Of a DNA stretch of 64,000 nt, positions 46,845-56,046 are shown in pieces; position 1 is the first letter of the stretch; each line of letters begins with the position of its first letter. Origin of the DNA: Sporosarcina oncorhynchi (GTDB lineage: Bacteria > Bacillota > Bacilli > Bacillales_A > Planococcaceae); the NCBI RefSeq assembly GCF_033304615.1, contig NZ_CP129118.1, positions 2,228,001 to 2,292,000 of the forward strand, written 5' to 3'. Below the pieces are notes generated by a model that searched no databases, was not told where the DNA came from, and was given only the letters and a program-made list of their open reading frames with translations. The position numbers were made by a program, and so were the translations under genes.

Positions 46845-48080
46845 ATGCATATCCATAAAGGTTCGCTATATTGGCCGTCAACACTTCAACTGCCAAACAG
46901 ACAAACACCAATAGAAAGAAAGGATACATATGATGTCGTTATTGTCGGTGGTGGCATGTCAGGCGCATTGACCGCATTTGAATTAATCCGACAAGGACTG
47001 GATGTAGCTGTTTTTGATAAAAGACAGGTTGCTACAGGCAGTACGTCCGCTAATACAGGACTTCTTCAATACTCCAATGATATCATGCTTCACGAGTTGA
47101 TTGAGCAAATCGGGGAAAAGAATGCTGTAGCGTTTTACCGGTTATGCCTGGAAGCCATGACAGATTTACATGAAGTAGCTAACCAATTGCCCATTGACCC
47201 GGAGTTTATCGGAAGAGATAGCATTTATTATGCCAGTGATGAAAAAGATGAAGCTCGAATGCTTGAGGAGTTCAAAGCGCTGAAAAAGCATGGCTTCCCT
47301 TGCGACTATTGGGACAAGGAAACGCTGATGAATAAGACGGGAATTGATAAACCTTGTGCCATCATTACGCATGGCGATGCGGAAGTGAATCCGTATCGAT
47401 TTGTAAATGGTATTTTTCAGGACTTCGAAAACAAAGGCGGCCATATTTTTGAATATACCGAAGTACAGGATGTTAAAGAAGAGAACGGTCTCCTGCGTCT
47501 CAAAACCTCATCTGGTGATTTGCATGCGAAAGATGTCATTTTCACAACGGGTTATGAAACGTTGCCTGTCGGAGAACGAATCGGTGCTGACATTAACCGC
47601 TCCTACGTTATTGTGACTGAACCGTTAGAGATGCCGCCTTGGTATGAAAGCGCCATGATTTGGGAGTCAAAACGGCCTTACCTCTATATGCGGACAACCG
47701 TCGATCAGCGGATTGTCATTGGCGGACTTGATGAATCTGAAGGCGAAATGCCCTTGTCTGAGAGTCGAATTGAGGAACGTGGTGAGGAACTGAAAAAACA
47801 AGTACAGCAACTGTTCCCTGACTTGGACATAAAAATCGCGTTCTCCTACTGTGCGACATTTGGTGAATCGCTCGATAATATCCCGTTCATTGGCGAGCAT
47901 CCTCAGAAGAAACACCATTATTATTTGCTCGGCTATGGGGGCAACGGGACTGTTTACAGCATGATGGGCGCAAAAATTCTTGCTGATTTACTTACAGGTA
48001 AGCACAACCCTTCAGCTTATATTGTCCAGTTAAATCGGACGTTGGAATCAGAAAGTGACGGCCAAACTGTAGTTCAATGA
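46845..48080 (+). CDS. FAD-dependent amino-acid oxidase-like protein (DAO family)
   Basis: Flavoprotein of 411 residues of the DAO family. The FAD motif is VVIVGGGMSGALTA (GGGMSG at 35-40), TGSTSANTGLLQYSND follows at about 65-80, and the C-terminal FAD contact is GYGGNGTVYSMMGAKI. The family includes glycine/sarcosine oxidases and glycerol-3-phosphate dehydrogenase-like enzymes. The substrate cannot be named. Ahead of the ATG is AAAAGGGGATG. It diverges from ypcP and ends in a terminator shared with hutH. Confidence 0.87.
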   Translation: MHIHKGSLYWPSTLQLPNRQTPIERKDTYDVVIVGGGMSGALTAFELIRQGLDVAVFDKRQVATGSTSANTGLLQYSNDIMLHELIEQIGEKNAVAFYRLCLEAMTDLHEVANQLPIDPEFIGRDSIYYASDEKDEARMLEEFKALKKHGFPCDYWDKETLMNKTGIDKPCAIITHGDAEVNPYRFVNGIFQDFENKGGHIFEYTEVQDVKEENGLLRLKTSSGDLHAKDVIFTTGYETLPVGERIGADINRSYVIVTEPLEMPPWYESAMIWESKRPYLYMRTTVDQRIVIGGLDESEGEMPLSESRIEERGEELKKQVQQLFPDLDIKIAFSYCATFGESLDNIPFIGEHPQKKHHYYLLGYGGNGTVYSMMGAKILADLLTGKHNPSAYIVQLNRTLESESDGQTVVQ

Positions 48081-48095
48081 TAATTTCTACAGATA

Positions 48096-48142
48096 GAAAA
48101 GCGCCCATTCAGCCGGTAGTTCTAGCTGAATGGACGCTCTTT
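48096..48142. terminator. Bidirectional terminator, DAO-family gene / hutH
   Basis: AGCGCCCATTCAGC pairs (one mismatch) with GCTGAATGGACGCT around an 11-base loop, with A- and T-runs, just before the convergent hutH stop. Confidence 0.88.
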
Positions 48143-48146
48143 AGTC

Positions 48147-49625
48147 TTACATGCTCAAATGCGTTGCGATTTTCTCAATATCCGGCGTGAAGATACGGTC
48201 TTCATCTATCGGACTGACGATGTTAGCGAGCTCATCAAATTGGCGTTTTGTCTTTGGCGCCATTTGCTCAACACCACGGTACCCGCAGCCTGTCATTGCG
48301 CATAACGCTTCAATCGCTAAAACATTCCTTGCGTTTTTAATAATTTGATGTGCGTGTCGAGCACCGATTGTCCCCATCGATACATGATCTTCCTGGTTTC
48401 CTGATGAAGGAATGGAGTCGACAGAGGCTGGGTGCGCCAATGTTTTATTTTCCGAAACGAGACTTGCTGCCGAGTATTGCAATATCATCGCACCTGATTG
48501 CAAGCCTGGTTGCGCACTCAAAAACGGTGGCAATCCTTCATTTAACTGTGGATTGACGAGGCGTTCAATCCGTCTCTCTGAAATATTCGCAAGTTCAGCA
48601 ACACCAAGTTTTAAAAAGTCCATCGCGAATGCAATCGGCTGACCGTGGAAGTTTCCACCGGAGACAACTGTTTCGCCATCATCAAAAATGAGTGGATTAT
48701 CCGTTGCCGCATTGATTTCAATCTCAAGCTTCTCCTTCACATAAGACAACACTTGCCAACTCGCCCCGTGCACTTGCGGAATACAACGGATTGAATAAGC
48801 ATCTTGGACACGTTTTTCTCCTTGTGTCGTCGTCAACTTGCTATCTTTAAGCCACTCCATCATTCTCGCGGCAACATCAACCTGCTCCGTGTAACCACGT
48901 GCGATATGAATGGACGGATGGAATGCATCTGTAATTCCGTGCAATGCTTCCATTGTCATTGCCGCAATCCATTCGCTGCTATAGGCTAGTTTCTCGGCTT
49001 CTAAATAGTTCACAACGCCTTGAGCCGTCATCGCTTGTGTTCCGTTAATGAGTGCCAATCCTTCTTTTGCTTCAAGGACAATCGGTTCCATCTGCCTGTC
49101 TTGCCATACTGAATCTGCAGCTACAGGTTGACCTTCATTCCACACAAAGCCTTCCCCTAATAGGACAAGCGCCAAATGAGAAAGTGGTGCAAGATCTCCT
49201 GAAGCCCCAAGTGAACCTTGTTGAGGTATGACCGGATCTATTCTGTTATTTACCATAAACGCAAAACGCTCTAACACTTCAACGCGGATCCCAGAAAAAC
49301 CCTTTAATAGTGCATTTAAACGCAATACGACCATCGCCCGCGAAACAACTTCCGGGAACGGCTCCCCTACTCCACACGCATGTGAACGAATAAGATGAAG
49401 CTGCAAATCCTTAGTATCCTTCTCATCAATTTTCACATCGCTGAATTTCCCAAAACCTGTGTTAATGCCGTAAACGGTTTTGTCATTCTGGACAATACGG
49501 TCAACCGCTTCCCTACTCTTCTTCACACGTCCAAGCGCATCTTCGTTTAAAACAACTTGCTTCCCTTTATATAAAATCTCTTCCATTTGTTGAAGTGTCA
49601 ATGAACTACCTGTTAGCTCGATCAT
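48147..49625 (-). CDS. hutH: Histidine ammonia-lyase
   Basis: Histidase of 492 residues that converts histidine to urocanate and ammonia. The residues forming the MIO cofactor, Ala-Ser-Gly, are at 141-143 in [12 protein letters not shown]. The [13 protein letters not shown] region is also intact. AAAGGATG lies before the ATG at 49625. No hutU, hutI, hutG or hutP lies next to it, unlike the B. subtilis operon. A cre-like site lies 25 bases upstream of the start. Confidence 0.95.
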   Translation of the reverse strand: MIELTGSSLTLQQMEEILYKGKQVVLNEDALGRVKKSREAVDRIVQNDKTVYGINTGFGKFSDVKIDEKDTKDLQLHLIRSHACGVGEPFPEVVSRAMVVLRLNALLKGFSGIRVEVLERFAFMVNNRIDPVIPQQGSLGASGDLAPLSHLALVLLGEGFVWNEGQPVAADSVWQDRQMEPIVLEAKEGLALINGTQAMTAQGVVNYLEAEKLAYSSEWIAAMTMEALHGITDAFHPSIHIARGYTEQVDVAARMMEWLKDSKLTTTQGEKRVQDAYSIRCIPQVHGASWQVLSYVKEKLEIEINAATDNPLIFDDGETVVSGGNFHGQPIAFAMDFLKLGVAELANISERRIERLVNPQLNEGLPPFLSAQPGLQSGAMILQYSAASLVSENKTLAHPASVDSIPSSGNQEDHVSMGTIGARHAHQIIKNARNVLAIEALCAMTGCGYRGVEQMAPKTKRQFDELANIVSPIDEDRIFTPDIEKIATHLSM

Positions 49626-49649
49626 AGCCATCATCCTTTTCCCCAGTTA

Positions 49650-49663
49650 TGTAAACGCATTCT
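49650..49663. promoter_or_regulatory. Candidate cre site upstream of hutH
   Basis: TGTAAACGCATTCT matches the CcpA consensus TGWAARCGYTWNCW at all but one position. It lies 25 bases before the hutH start. Carbon catabolite repression of hut genes is known in B. subtilis; its use here is inferred. Confidence 0.45.
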
Positions 49664-49759
49664 TTTCTTTATGGTACACGATTTCAAAAGAAATTTGGTG
49701 ATTATTACGAAAGTTTGTTCTATGGTAATGTAGTGTTGTTTTAGTGTGATGATGTAATG

Positions 49760-49793
49760 AAAAACCCACGAGACGTAGATAGTCTCGTGGGTT
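49760..49793 (-). terminator. Terminator of sigma/anti-sigma operon
   Basis: AACCCACGAGAC (49763-49774) pairs perfectly with GTCTCGTGGGTT (49782-49793), with TTTT on the minus strand side. Confidence 0.88.
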
Positions 49794-49798
49794 GACAG

Positions 49799-51097
49799 TT
49801 ATTTGATTTTAATGGTGACGTCTCCGTTGATGTAGGATGGATAAGATATTAATGGAAGTCTTATTGGATTTTTAAATGGTTTTTCAGCTAGCTCGAAATG
49901 AATATTCATTTTTTCTTCAGAAGCTATAGACCCTTGTGCGTTACTTTCTACTTCATTTCCATTCGCATCCAACAAGATTGAAAATGGATCATAATGGCTG
50001 CCTTTTTCACTCTTCATCTCTATTTCAATAAACGAGCCACTGACTGTTAAGTTGCTGAAAAGGTTAAGAGGCGGTTGGCGAATGATCTTTTTTTTCTCAG
50101 TATCAATAACAACAAAAGCCTCATCCTTATCCATAGCCATCAGCTTATTGAACGTTAATGTAAGATGATCGCTCTCTTTAAAATAATTACTTTGTAAGTA
50201 ATAAATCATGACGTTCGATTCGTCCGTTCCACTAGCTGTTACACCATTGCTAATGGAACTCCACGTTTCCCCTGAACCGTCGATGAGTTTCAAGTCTTCA
50301 AACCCGAGGATTTCCTTTGTATTCTCCTCATCGAACTCCACTTCCACAGCCGTTTTCAGTGAACCGATAGTGACAGAACGAATATGAATTTTCTGTCCTT
50401 CGACGATTGCTGTTTCATTGATGATGTATTGTTCTTTTCTGATTGGTTGTAACGTATTTTCAAATGGGATTTGAATGATTTCATCATTGACTTCATATTC
50501 CAATAGAAGCTTTCCGCTCGGTACAGTTCGATTGAATTCAAACTCGACTTCTGTCGTTGCAATTATTCTTGTATCCGTATATTCAAAACTTGCACCAACC
50601 GTATTTGATGTGACAATGACTTCACCTTGAAGATTGAGGATCCGGAACTCGGGTCGGGAATGATCAGCGAATCGATCCGTTTCGATCGTAAGGAACGCAA
50701 TCATCGCCGTTTCATCCGTAATCATCCCTTCCACCGTCACTTTCATGTCTTCCGTTTCCTCTGAAACACCTATCTCCTGAAAGTGTTCATTTTCAACGGC
50801 TAACCGCAGGCCTTTGTCATTTTGAATCGTTTCCACAAATCCAGCCATTCCCGGAATGGAAGCTACAGCATTTGCAAACGCTGGTGATACACGGATGGAA
50901 GTGATAAATGTCAGTAGTAAAATTGCAGCGACAACTGTCGTCCACACGCTTCGTTTAACAAAACGTCGCTTCTTCATTTCAGTCACTTTTGCCTGTTTAA
51001 AGCCTTCTAAAATAGCATTTTCCAATTGTTCATCCTGAATCTCATTTTTCTCAATCTCTTCTTTCCACTTCTCCAAGTTCTTCTCCTCGTCATGCAC
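49799..51097 (-). CDS. DUF4179-type membrane anti-sigma factor
   Basis: Protein of 432 residues: a cytoplasmic acidic N-terminus (about 1-45), one membrane helix (SVWTTVVAAILLLTFITSI, about 49-67) and a large extracytoplasmic part beginning with the DUF4179 domain, SPAFANAVASIPGMAGFVE (about 71-89). Its ATG overlaps the upstream ECF sigma gene by eight bases, the usual arrangement for a sigma factor and its membrane-bound antagonist. It lacks the zinc-binding HxxxCxxC of ZAS anti-sigmas. The external signal is unknown. Confidence 0.85.
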   Translation of the reverse strand: MHDEEKNLEKWKEEIEKNEIQDEQLENAILEGFKQAKVTEMKKRRFVKRSVWTTVVAAILLLTFITSIRVSPAFANAVASIPGMAGFVETIQNDKGLRLAVENEHFQEIGVSEETEDMKVTVEGMITDETAMIAFLTIETDRFADHSRPEFRILNLQGEVIVTSNTVGASFEYTDTRIIATTEVEFEFNRTVPSGKLLLEYEVNDEIIQIPFENTLQPIRKEQYIINETAIVEGQKIHIRSVTIGSLKTAVEVEFDEENTKEILGFEDLKLIDGSGETWSSISNGVTASGTDESNVMIYYLQSNYFKESDHLTLTFNKLMAMDKDEAFVVIDTEKKKIIRQPPLNLFSNLTVSGSFIEIEMKSEKGSHYDPFSILLDANGNEVESNAQGSIASEEKMNIHFELAEKPFKNPIRLPLISYPSYINGDVTIKIK

Positions 51098-51611
51098 GGC
51101 GTTCCGCTCCTTTCCCTTCGAAGAAATCCCGTAACGATTTTACCGCCTTATACAATCTTGTTTTCACAGTACCTTCCGGTGTCGATGTCATATCGGCGAT
51201 GTCTTTAATTTTAATATCATGCAAGTATTTCAGGTGGACCAGTTGCCGGTCTTTTTCGGATAAATGACTGAGCGCCTCTTCCACTTCTAAATACGTAAAG
51301 TCATCACTGATTCCTTTCATCTCTGCTATATTGTCATTAAATACATAGCGATTCTTCTTCCGTATTACGTCTCGGCAATGATTCATCATGATCCGGACCA
51401 ACCATGTCTTCGCATATTCTGGTGTATGAAGCGTCTTGATTTTTTCATACGCGCGGAATGTCACTTCCTGAACAGCATCGAGTGCATCTCCATCATTTTT
51501 CAAATAAGCGAGCGCGGTTCTATATAATGCTTCTTTATGCATGAACATCAATTGCAGGAAAGCTTCATCATCTCCACGAATCGCTTTCGCTGCAAGTTCT
51601 TTTTCTGTCAT
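51090..51611 (-). CDS. ECF RNA polymerase sigma factor
   Basis: Extracytoplasmic-function sigma factor of 173 residues with only regions 2 and 4. Region 2 covers about residues 10-80 (YLKNDGDALDAVQEVTFRAYE), and region 4 covers about 105-160 (YLHDIKIKDIADMTSTPEGTVKTRLYKA helix-turn-helix, given in part). It resembles SigV-like factors that pair with DUF4179 anti-sigmas. The upstream region holds an ECF-type promoter candidate, suggesting autoregulation. The regulon cannot be read from the window. Confidence 0.92.
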   Translation of the reverse strand: MTEKELAAKAIRGDDEAFLQLMFMHKEALYRTALAYLKNDGDALDAVQEVTFRAYEKIKTLHTPEYAKTWLVRIMMNHCRDVIRKKNRYVFNDNIAEMKGISDDFTYLEVEEALSHLSEKDRQLVHLKYLHDIKIKDIADMTSTPEGTVKTRLYKAVKSLRDFFEGKGAERRA

Positions 51612-51632
51612 TTCCCCGCCCCCTTCCGACCT

Positions 51633-51671
51633 ACTTATACATTAGACTTGTGAACTTGAAAAAAGTTTTCC
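51633..51671 (-). promoter_or_regulatory. Candidate autoregulated ECF promoter
   Basis: On the minus strand GGAAAACTTTTTTCAAGTTC, then ACAAGTCTAATGTATAAG, lies just upstream of the sigma gene. An AACTTTTT-type -35 with a GTCTAA-type -10 is reminiscent of promoters of related ECF/DUF4179 pairs. No sigma-A consensus lies at the same place. Confidence 0.4.
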
Positions 51672-51744
51672 ATATCCCAAGAGTCCAACCCATTTCATTC
51701 ATTGTTACATAAGATAAAGCGAAGCGCTTGAAAGGAGAGAACCG

Positions 51745-52476
51745 ATGAACGATATGAATTCAAGCAGTCACGATGAATTATGGTATCCGAAACTACCTGA
51801 AGGATATACGAGGGAGGCAGATAAGATGAATCGAAATGGAATGGACGGTTGGATGCCGGGTACGGGCATGCCGGTTTACGGAATGGATGGCTATGGAATG
51901 GACGGATCGATGCCTGGAATGGAGATGTCTAACTATCAGATGAACCAGTGGGAACAGAATGATCCGACAGCATTTCCTGGATTTCCACCATGGGGAGGTG
52001 GACCTGGAGGCGGTTTTCCTGGTTTCCCACCGGGGCAAGGCGGGCCTGGTGGCGGATTCCCTGGATTCCCTCCTTGGCAAGGGGGTTCTGGTGGCGGATT
52101 CCCTGGATTTCCACCAGGGCAAGGCGGACCTGGTGGCGGATTTCCTGGATTTCCACCCGGACAAAGCGGACCTGGAGGATTCCCACCGGGGCAAGGCGGC
52201 TCTGGACAAGGCGCCCAACAAGCACCGACTTCAGCACCACCCAGCTACACACCTAGTTATCCAAGCACCCAAACTTTTAGAGTCGACCCAGGCGGCATAA
52301 GAGGCTGCATGTACCGCTATACGTATATTTGGACTTCCCGGACAAAAGGATTCTGGTACTATCCAACATTTGTCGGCCGCACATCCATTGCCGGTTATAG
52401 ATGGAGAGCGAATCGGAGAAGATGGGAATACTTTGGGATGGATTTAAATCGTATTGACCAGTTTACTTGTTTTTGA
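51745..52476 (+). CDS. Gly/Pro-repeat protein with conserved aromatic C-terminal domain
   Basis: Protein of 243 residues. The N-terminal ~70 residues are Met/Gly-rich (repeats of GMDGYGMDG and MPG). Residues ~75-150 are about five tandem copies of a 15-residue unit, GGGFPGFPPGQGGPG, encoded by 45-bp DNA repeats. The C-terminal ~65 residues form a distinct domain rich in Tyr, Trp and Arg (GGIRGCMYRYTYIWTSR, FWYYPTFVGRTSIAGYRW, ending DQFTCF). GAAAGGAGAG supports the start. The layout suggests a surface, spore-coat or envelope protein, but this is inference. Confidence 0.75.
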   Translation: MNDMNSSSHDELWYPKLPEGYTREADKMNRNGMDGWMPGTGMPVYGMDGYGMDGSMPGMEMSNYQMNQWEQNDPTAFPGFPPWGGGPGGGFPGFPPGQGGPGGGFPGFPPWQGGSGGGFPGFPPGQGGPGGGFPGFPPGQSGPGGFPPGQGGSGQGAQQAPTSAPPSYTPSYPSTQTFRVDPGGIRGCMYRYTYIWTSRTKGFWYYPTFVGRTSIAGYRWRANRRRWEYFGMDLNRIDQFTCF

Positions 52477-52483
52477 AAATCAA

Positions 52484-52519
52484 CGTTCCAGAATGAGTCA
52501 TACCATTCTGGAACGTTTT
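52484..52519 (+). terminator. Terminator after Gly/Pro-repeat gene
   Basis: CGTTCCAGAATG (52484-52495) pairs perfectly with CATTCTGGAACG (52504-52515), followed by TTTT. Confidence 0.88.
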
Positions 52520-52599
52520 CATTTCGTATACAATTCCACATAGTTAACGAAGGATATTGATATACTTATAATAGAGACTAGTTGAAGGAGGTCGACCCC

Positions 52600-54345
52600 A
52601 TGTTGGACAACTCATACGACACATACAAACGATGGTTTGACGAAAAGAATATGCCTGACTACTTGAAACGTGAATTAGCAACAATAGCAACTGACAGTGA
52701 AGAAATTAAAGAACGGTTTCATTCACATTTAACTTTCGGCACAGGTGGAATGCGAGGTATTTTAGGTGCAGGTATAAACAGGATGAACATTTTTACAATC
52801 CGACGTGTCGCAGAAGGTCTTTCCCGTTATTTGGCTACCCATTGTGAAAATGCCTCTAAACGCAGTGTAGTTATTGCATACGATACGAGGCATTTGTCGA
52901 AAGAGTTTGCACTCGAAGCTGCGCGAGTCATCGGAACACATGGATTCCGTGTATATTTATTTAACGAAAACCGACCAACTCCGGAACTTTCATTTGCGGT
53001 AAGATATCTCGAAGCAAGCGCTGGGATTGTCATCACAGCTAGCCATAACCCGTCAAATTATAATGGTATTAAAGTATATGGCGATGACGGTGGCCAGCTT
53101 GCTTCAAAAGAAGCTCAAGAGGTCCTTTCTTACATTGAAGACATTCAAGACATCTTTGGAATTGCATTAGAAACAGCAGAAAACTTGATGGAAGAAGGAC
53201 TTCTCATTCCTGTACTCGAAGAGATTGATACAGCCTATCAACATAAAGTGTTGACACTTCGGAGAAATGAATCCCATTCAAAATCAACCATGAAGGAACT
53301 GCCGATCGTCTACACCCCCCTTCACGGGACAGGATTAGTGCCGGTGACAACTGCACTTAAAGCATTCGGTTTCAGCAACGTCACTGTTGTCGCAGAACAA
53401 GCTTTACCTAATCCAGATTTCTCCACAGTACACTATCCAAACCCTGAAGAGCCAGATACATTTAAACTGGCGATGGAACTGGGTGTTAAAACCAAAGCTG
53501 AATTACTTCTTGCTACAGATCCCGATGCGGACCGCTTAGGTGTTGCGGCTAGAAAAGGTGATCGCACATTTGAAATTATTGGCGGAAATGAACTTGGCGC
53601 ATTACTGCTTCACTATCTTTTGTTGACTAAAGAGCAAGCAGGCACTTTGCCGACGAATGGTGTCATACTAAAGACGATTGTCACTTCCGAACTCGGACGC
53701 CGTATAGCCGCGAAATTTAATGTACAGACGATTGATACATTGACGGGCTTTAAATTTATTTCAGAAAAAATCAAAGAATACGAAGCTACAGGCGAATACA
53801 CCTTTCTATTCGGATATGAAGAAAGTTATGGCTATTTACTAGGCGATTTTGTGCGCGACAAAGACGCCGTCCAAGCAGCAGTCGTTACTGCAGAAATGGC
53901 CGCCTATCACCTGGAGAACGGAAAGACGCTTTTCGATGTACTTGATGATTTATATAAGGAATTTGGCTACCATGCCGAAGCTACACACGCCCTAACATTT
54001 GAAGGCATTGCAGGCCAAGAGAAGATTGAACGAATCATGGACATATTCCGATTAAATCCTCCGACTGAGTTCGGCGGCGTTCGGGTAGTTGCCGTCGAAG
54101 ACTATGAACAACACCAACGAATCTATTCGGATGGAAGAATTGAACTTCTGAACCTCCATCAATCCAACGTGTTGAAATTCCTGTTGGAAGATGACTCTTG
54201 GATTTGTGTTCGCCCTTCAGGAACCGAACCGAAATGCAAATTCTATTTAGGCGTAAAAAAAGAGACTTCCGAGGAAGCCGCTAGGATGTTGGAGATTATG
54301 TGGGCTGGGATTATGGATTATTTAAATACGAAAGGAGTTAACTAG
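52600..54345 (+). CDS. pgcA: Phosphoglucomutase PgcA
   Basis: Alpha-phosphohexomutase of 581 residues converting glucose-6-phosphate and glucose-1-phosphate. The phosphoserine is Ser148 in VITASHNPSNYNG, the Mg site is TDPDADRLG near residue 308, the sugar loop is FGYEESYGYL near 400, and the phosphate loop is RPSGTEPKCKFY near 540. AAGGAGG lies ahead of the ATG at 52600; a TTG at 52582 is within the ribosome site. Length equals Bacillus PgcA. Its product feeds the adjacent rfbA. Confidence 0.95.
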   Translation: MLDNSYDTYKRWFDEKNMPDYLKRELATIATDSEEIKERFHSHLTFGTGGMRGILGAGINRMNIFTIRRVAEGLSRYLATHCENASKRSVVIAYDTRHLSKEFALEAARVIGTHGFRVYLFNENRPTPELSFAVRYLEASAGIVITASHNPSNYNGIKVYGDDGGQLASKEAQEVLSYIEDIQDIFGIALETAENLMEEGLLIPVLEEIDTAYQHKVLTLRRNESHSKSTMKELPIVYTPLHGTGLVPVTTALKAFGFSNVTVVAEQALPNPDFSTVHYPNPEEPDTFKLAMELGVKTKAELLLATDPDADRLGVAARKGDRTFEIIGGNELGALLLHYLLLTKEQAGTLPTNGVILKTIVTSELGRRIAAKFNVQTIDTLTGFKFISEKIKEYEATGEYTFLFGYEESYGYLLGDFVRDKDAVQAAVVTAEMAAYHLENGKTLFDVLDDLYKEFGYHAEATHALTFEGIAGQEKIERIMDIFRLNPPTEFGGVRVVAVEDYEQHQRIYSDGRIELLNLHQSNVLKFLLEDDSWICVRPSGTEPKCKFYLGVKKETSEEAARMLEIMWAGIMDYLNTKGVN

Positions 54346-54378
54346 TAAAACTTCCTTACGAAGGAGATTTTACTAGTT
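54340..54378. terminator. Hairpin between pgcA and fdtB
   Basis: AACTAGTAAAA (54340-54350) pairs with TTTTACTAGTT (54368-54378), with an inner CTTCCTT/AAGGAG stem. It overlaps the pgcA stop. It lacks a long T-run and may work in both directions. Confidence 0.65.
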
Positions 54379-54424
54379 GGAGTGACTAATTATTTCGATC
54401 GCTGTTACAGAAAACTTATTTCAC

Positions 54425-55558
54425 TTACACCTGTAGTTCCTGTTTTTCATGAATAACCGATTCTATGACTACAAAATCATTTATCGCTTGAATGACTGCC
54501 TGTGTTTCTTCATCTGTTTGAACGGGAGATAATGGTAAACTAAGCACTTCATCATGTATTTGCTCGGAAATTGGATAGCTTTCATTATTCATTTCTTTAT
54601 AAGCCTGTTGCAGATGTGGAGGAATTGGATAGTGAATCATTGATTCAATTCCTCTCTCATTAAGGAAGCGCTGCAACTCTGTCCTATTACTTGTTCGAAT
54701 AACAAATAGATGCCACACATGTTCTGCCGTATTAGCCGGTTGCTCAGGTAGAATGATATGTTTATTTTTCATTTCACGCAGATAAGTAGTCGCGATCTTC
54801 CGCCTAGCGTCATTCCTAGTATCTAAGTCTTGTAATTTTATACGTAGAAACGCAGCCTGCATTTCATCCAATCGATGATTATAGCCTCTATATAAATTTT
54901 CATATTTTTTGGGAGATCCATAGTTTCGAAGTGCAAACAGTTTTTCAGCCAATACTCCATCATTCGTTGTTATGGCTCCGCCATCTCCTATAGCCCCTAA
55001 ATTCTTACTAGGGTAAAAACTGAAAGCAGAAGCATCTGCTAAACTCCCTGTGCGACTTCCCTTATATACTGCACCATGTGCCTGAGCCGAATCTTCAATG
55101 ACTTTTAAATTATGCTCAAACGCAATTTGCCGGATTGGATCCATATCGGCAACTCGTCCATATAAATGAACGACTACTATCGCTTTCGTTTTGGAAGTGA
55201 TTTTCGCTTTCACTTTCTCAGGGTCAATTGTAAAAGTTATTGGATTTGGTTCAACTAAAATCGGTTTTGCGCCAACTTCAGATATTGCTAATATTGGAGC
55301 GATTTGTGTATTGGAGGGAACAATGATGTCATCCCCCGGTCCAAATCCATATGCTTTCAAAAGTAATTTCAGGGCATCCAATCCGTTACTAACACCAACG
55401 CAATAGTTCGTCCCACAATAGTTCGCATACTCCTTTTCAAATGAATTCACTTCCTCACCTAAAACATACCAGCCACTTTCAATAACGCGGCTAGCAGCTT
55501 TTTGGAATCGTTCTTCGTATGCTTCATTTACTTTTTTTAAACTTAAAAATTCTATCAA
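54425..55558 (-). CDS. fdtB: DegT/DnrJ/EryC1 aminotransferase, FdtB-like
   Basis: PLP-dependent sugar aminotransferase of 377 residues. The Schiff-base lysine is Lys185 in [29 protein letters not shown] is near 55-69, and EDSAQAHGA near 155-163 is intact. Directly after an FdtA homologue and rfbB/rfbA, it fits conversion of a dTDP-3-keto-6-deoxyhexose to the 3-amino sugar (dTDP-Fucp3N or dTDP-Quip3N). No acetyltransferase (fdtC) follows in the window. Last gene of the locus on this strand. Confidence 0.86.
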   Translation of the reverse strand: MIEFLSLKKVNEAYEERFQKAASRVIESGWYVLGEEVNSFEKEYANYCGTNYCVGVSNGLDALKLLLKAYGFGPGDDIIVPSNTQIAPILAISEVGAKPILVEPNPITFTIDPEKVKAKITSKTKAIVVVHLYGRVADMDPIRQIAFEHNLKVIEDSAQAHGAVYKGSRTGSLADASAFSFYPSKNLGAIGDGGAITTNDGVLAEKLFALRNYGSPKKYENLYRGYNHRLDEMQAAFLRIKLQDLDTRNDARRKIATTYLREMKNKHIILPEQPANTAEHVWHLFVIRTSNRTELQRFLNERGIESMIHYPIPPHLQQAYKEMNNESYPISEQIHDEVLSLPLSPVQTDEETQAVIQAINDFVVIESVIHEKQELQV

Positions 55559-55578
55559 TTAGACCGTTCCCCCTATTA

Positions 55579-56004
55579 TTAGTTTTTCACTAGTTTAAGA
55601 AACTCTTCGTAATCACCCAAATTATCATATTCCTCATAGTAGGCATCCGATAAAACCATCAGCACACAATCTTCCGAGAAGTTATGCATCTCATGCCAGA
55701 TCATCTTATCTATGAACAAGCCCTTATCCTTACTATTTAATTGATATGATATCTTTTCGTAACTATCATCTAAAAGTACGTCAACGGAACCTGCCAAACA
55801 AACCATTACTTGATATGAATTTCTCATCGCGTGAAACCCTCTTGGTCTATCAGGCTTCGTATTATAAATGAAATAAACTCTTTTCAACTCAAATGGAATA
55901 TTTTTTCCTGACTCCATGGCTACTAGCGAACCTCTTATATCTCCCATCTCCGTAAATTGAATTAAGCCACTTCTTACCGGATTCGCCAATTCGTTACTTT
56001 TCAT
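55579..56004 (-). CDS. fdtA: dTDP-4-keto-6-deoxyglucose 3,4-ketoisomerase-like cupin (FdtA/WxcM family)
   Basis: Cupin-fold protein of 141 residues of the sugar 3,4-ketoisomerase family. Conserved parts are DIRGSLVAME (about 12-21), FELKRVYFIYNT (about 28-39), RPRGFHAMRNSYQVMVC (about 43-59) and MIWHEMHNFSEDCVLMVLSD. In characterised FdtA the motif is HAH, whose two His are catalytic. Here it reads His-Ala-Met. The start at 56004 follows AAAAGGGGAT; the frame from 56034 is longer by ten residues. It probably supplies the substrate of FdtB. Confidence 0.84.
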   Translation of the reverse strand: MKSNELANPVRSGLIQFTEMGDIRGSLVAMESGKNIPFELKRVYFIYNTKPDRPRGFHAMRNSYQVMVCLAGSVDVLLDDSYEKISYQLNSKDKGLFIDKMIWHEMHNFSEDCVLMVLSDAYYEEYDNLGDYEEFLKLVKN

Positions 56005-56046
56005 CACAATCCCCTTTTCTCTCCAAGTTTTCAAAGCAATATCAGG

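Noticed and set aside
51793..52300. Arg- and Ser-rich ORFs on both strands over the Gly/Pro-repeat gene
   Set aside because: Off-frame readings of the 45-bp repeats. Only the 51745-52476 frame has a ribosome site and a structured C-terminal domain.
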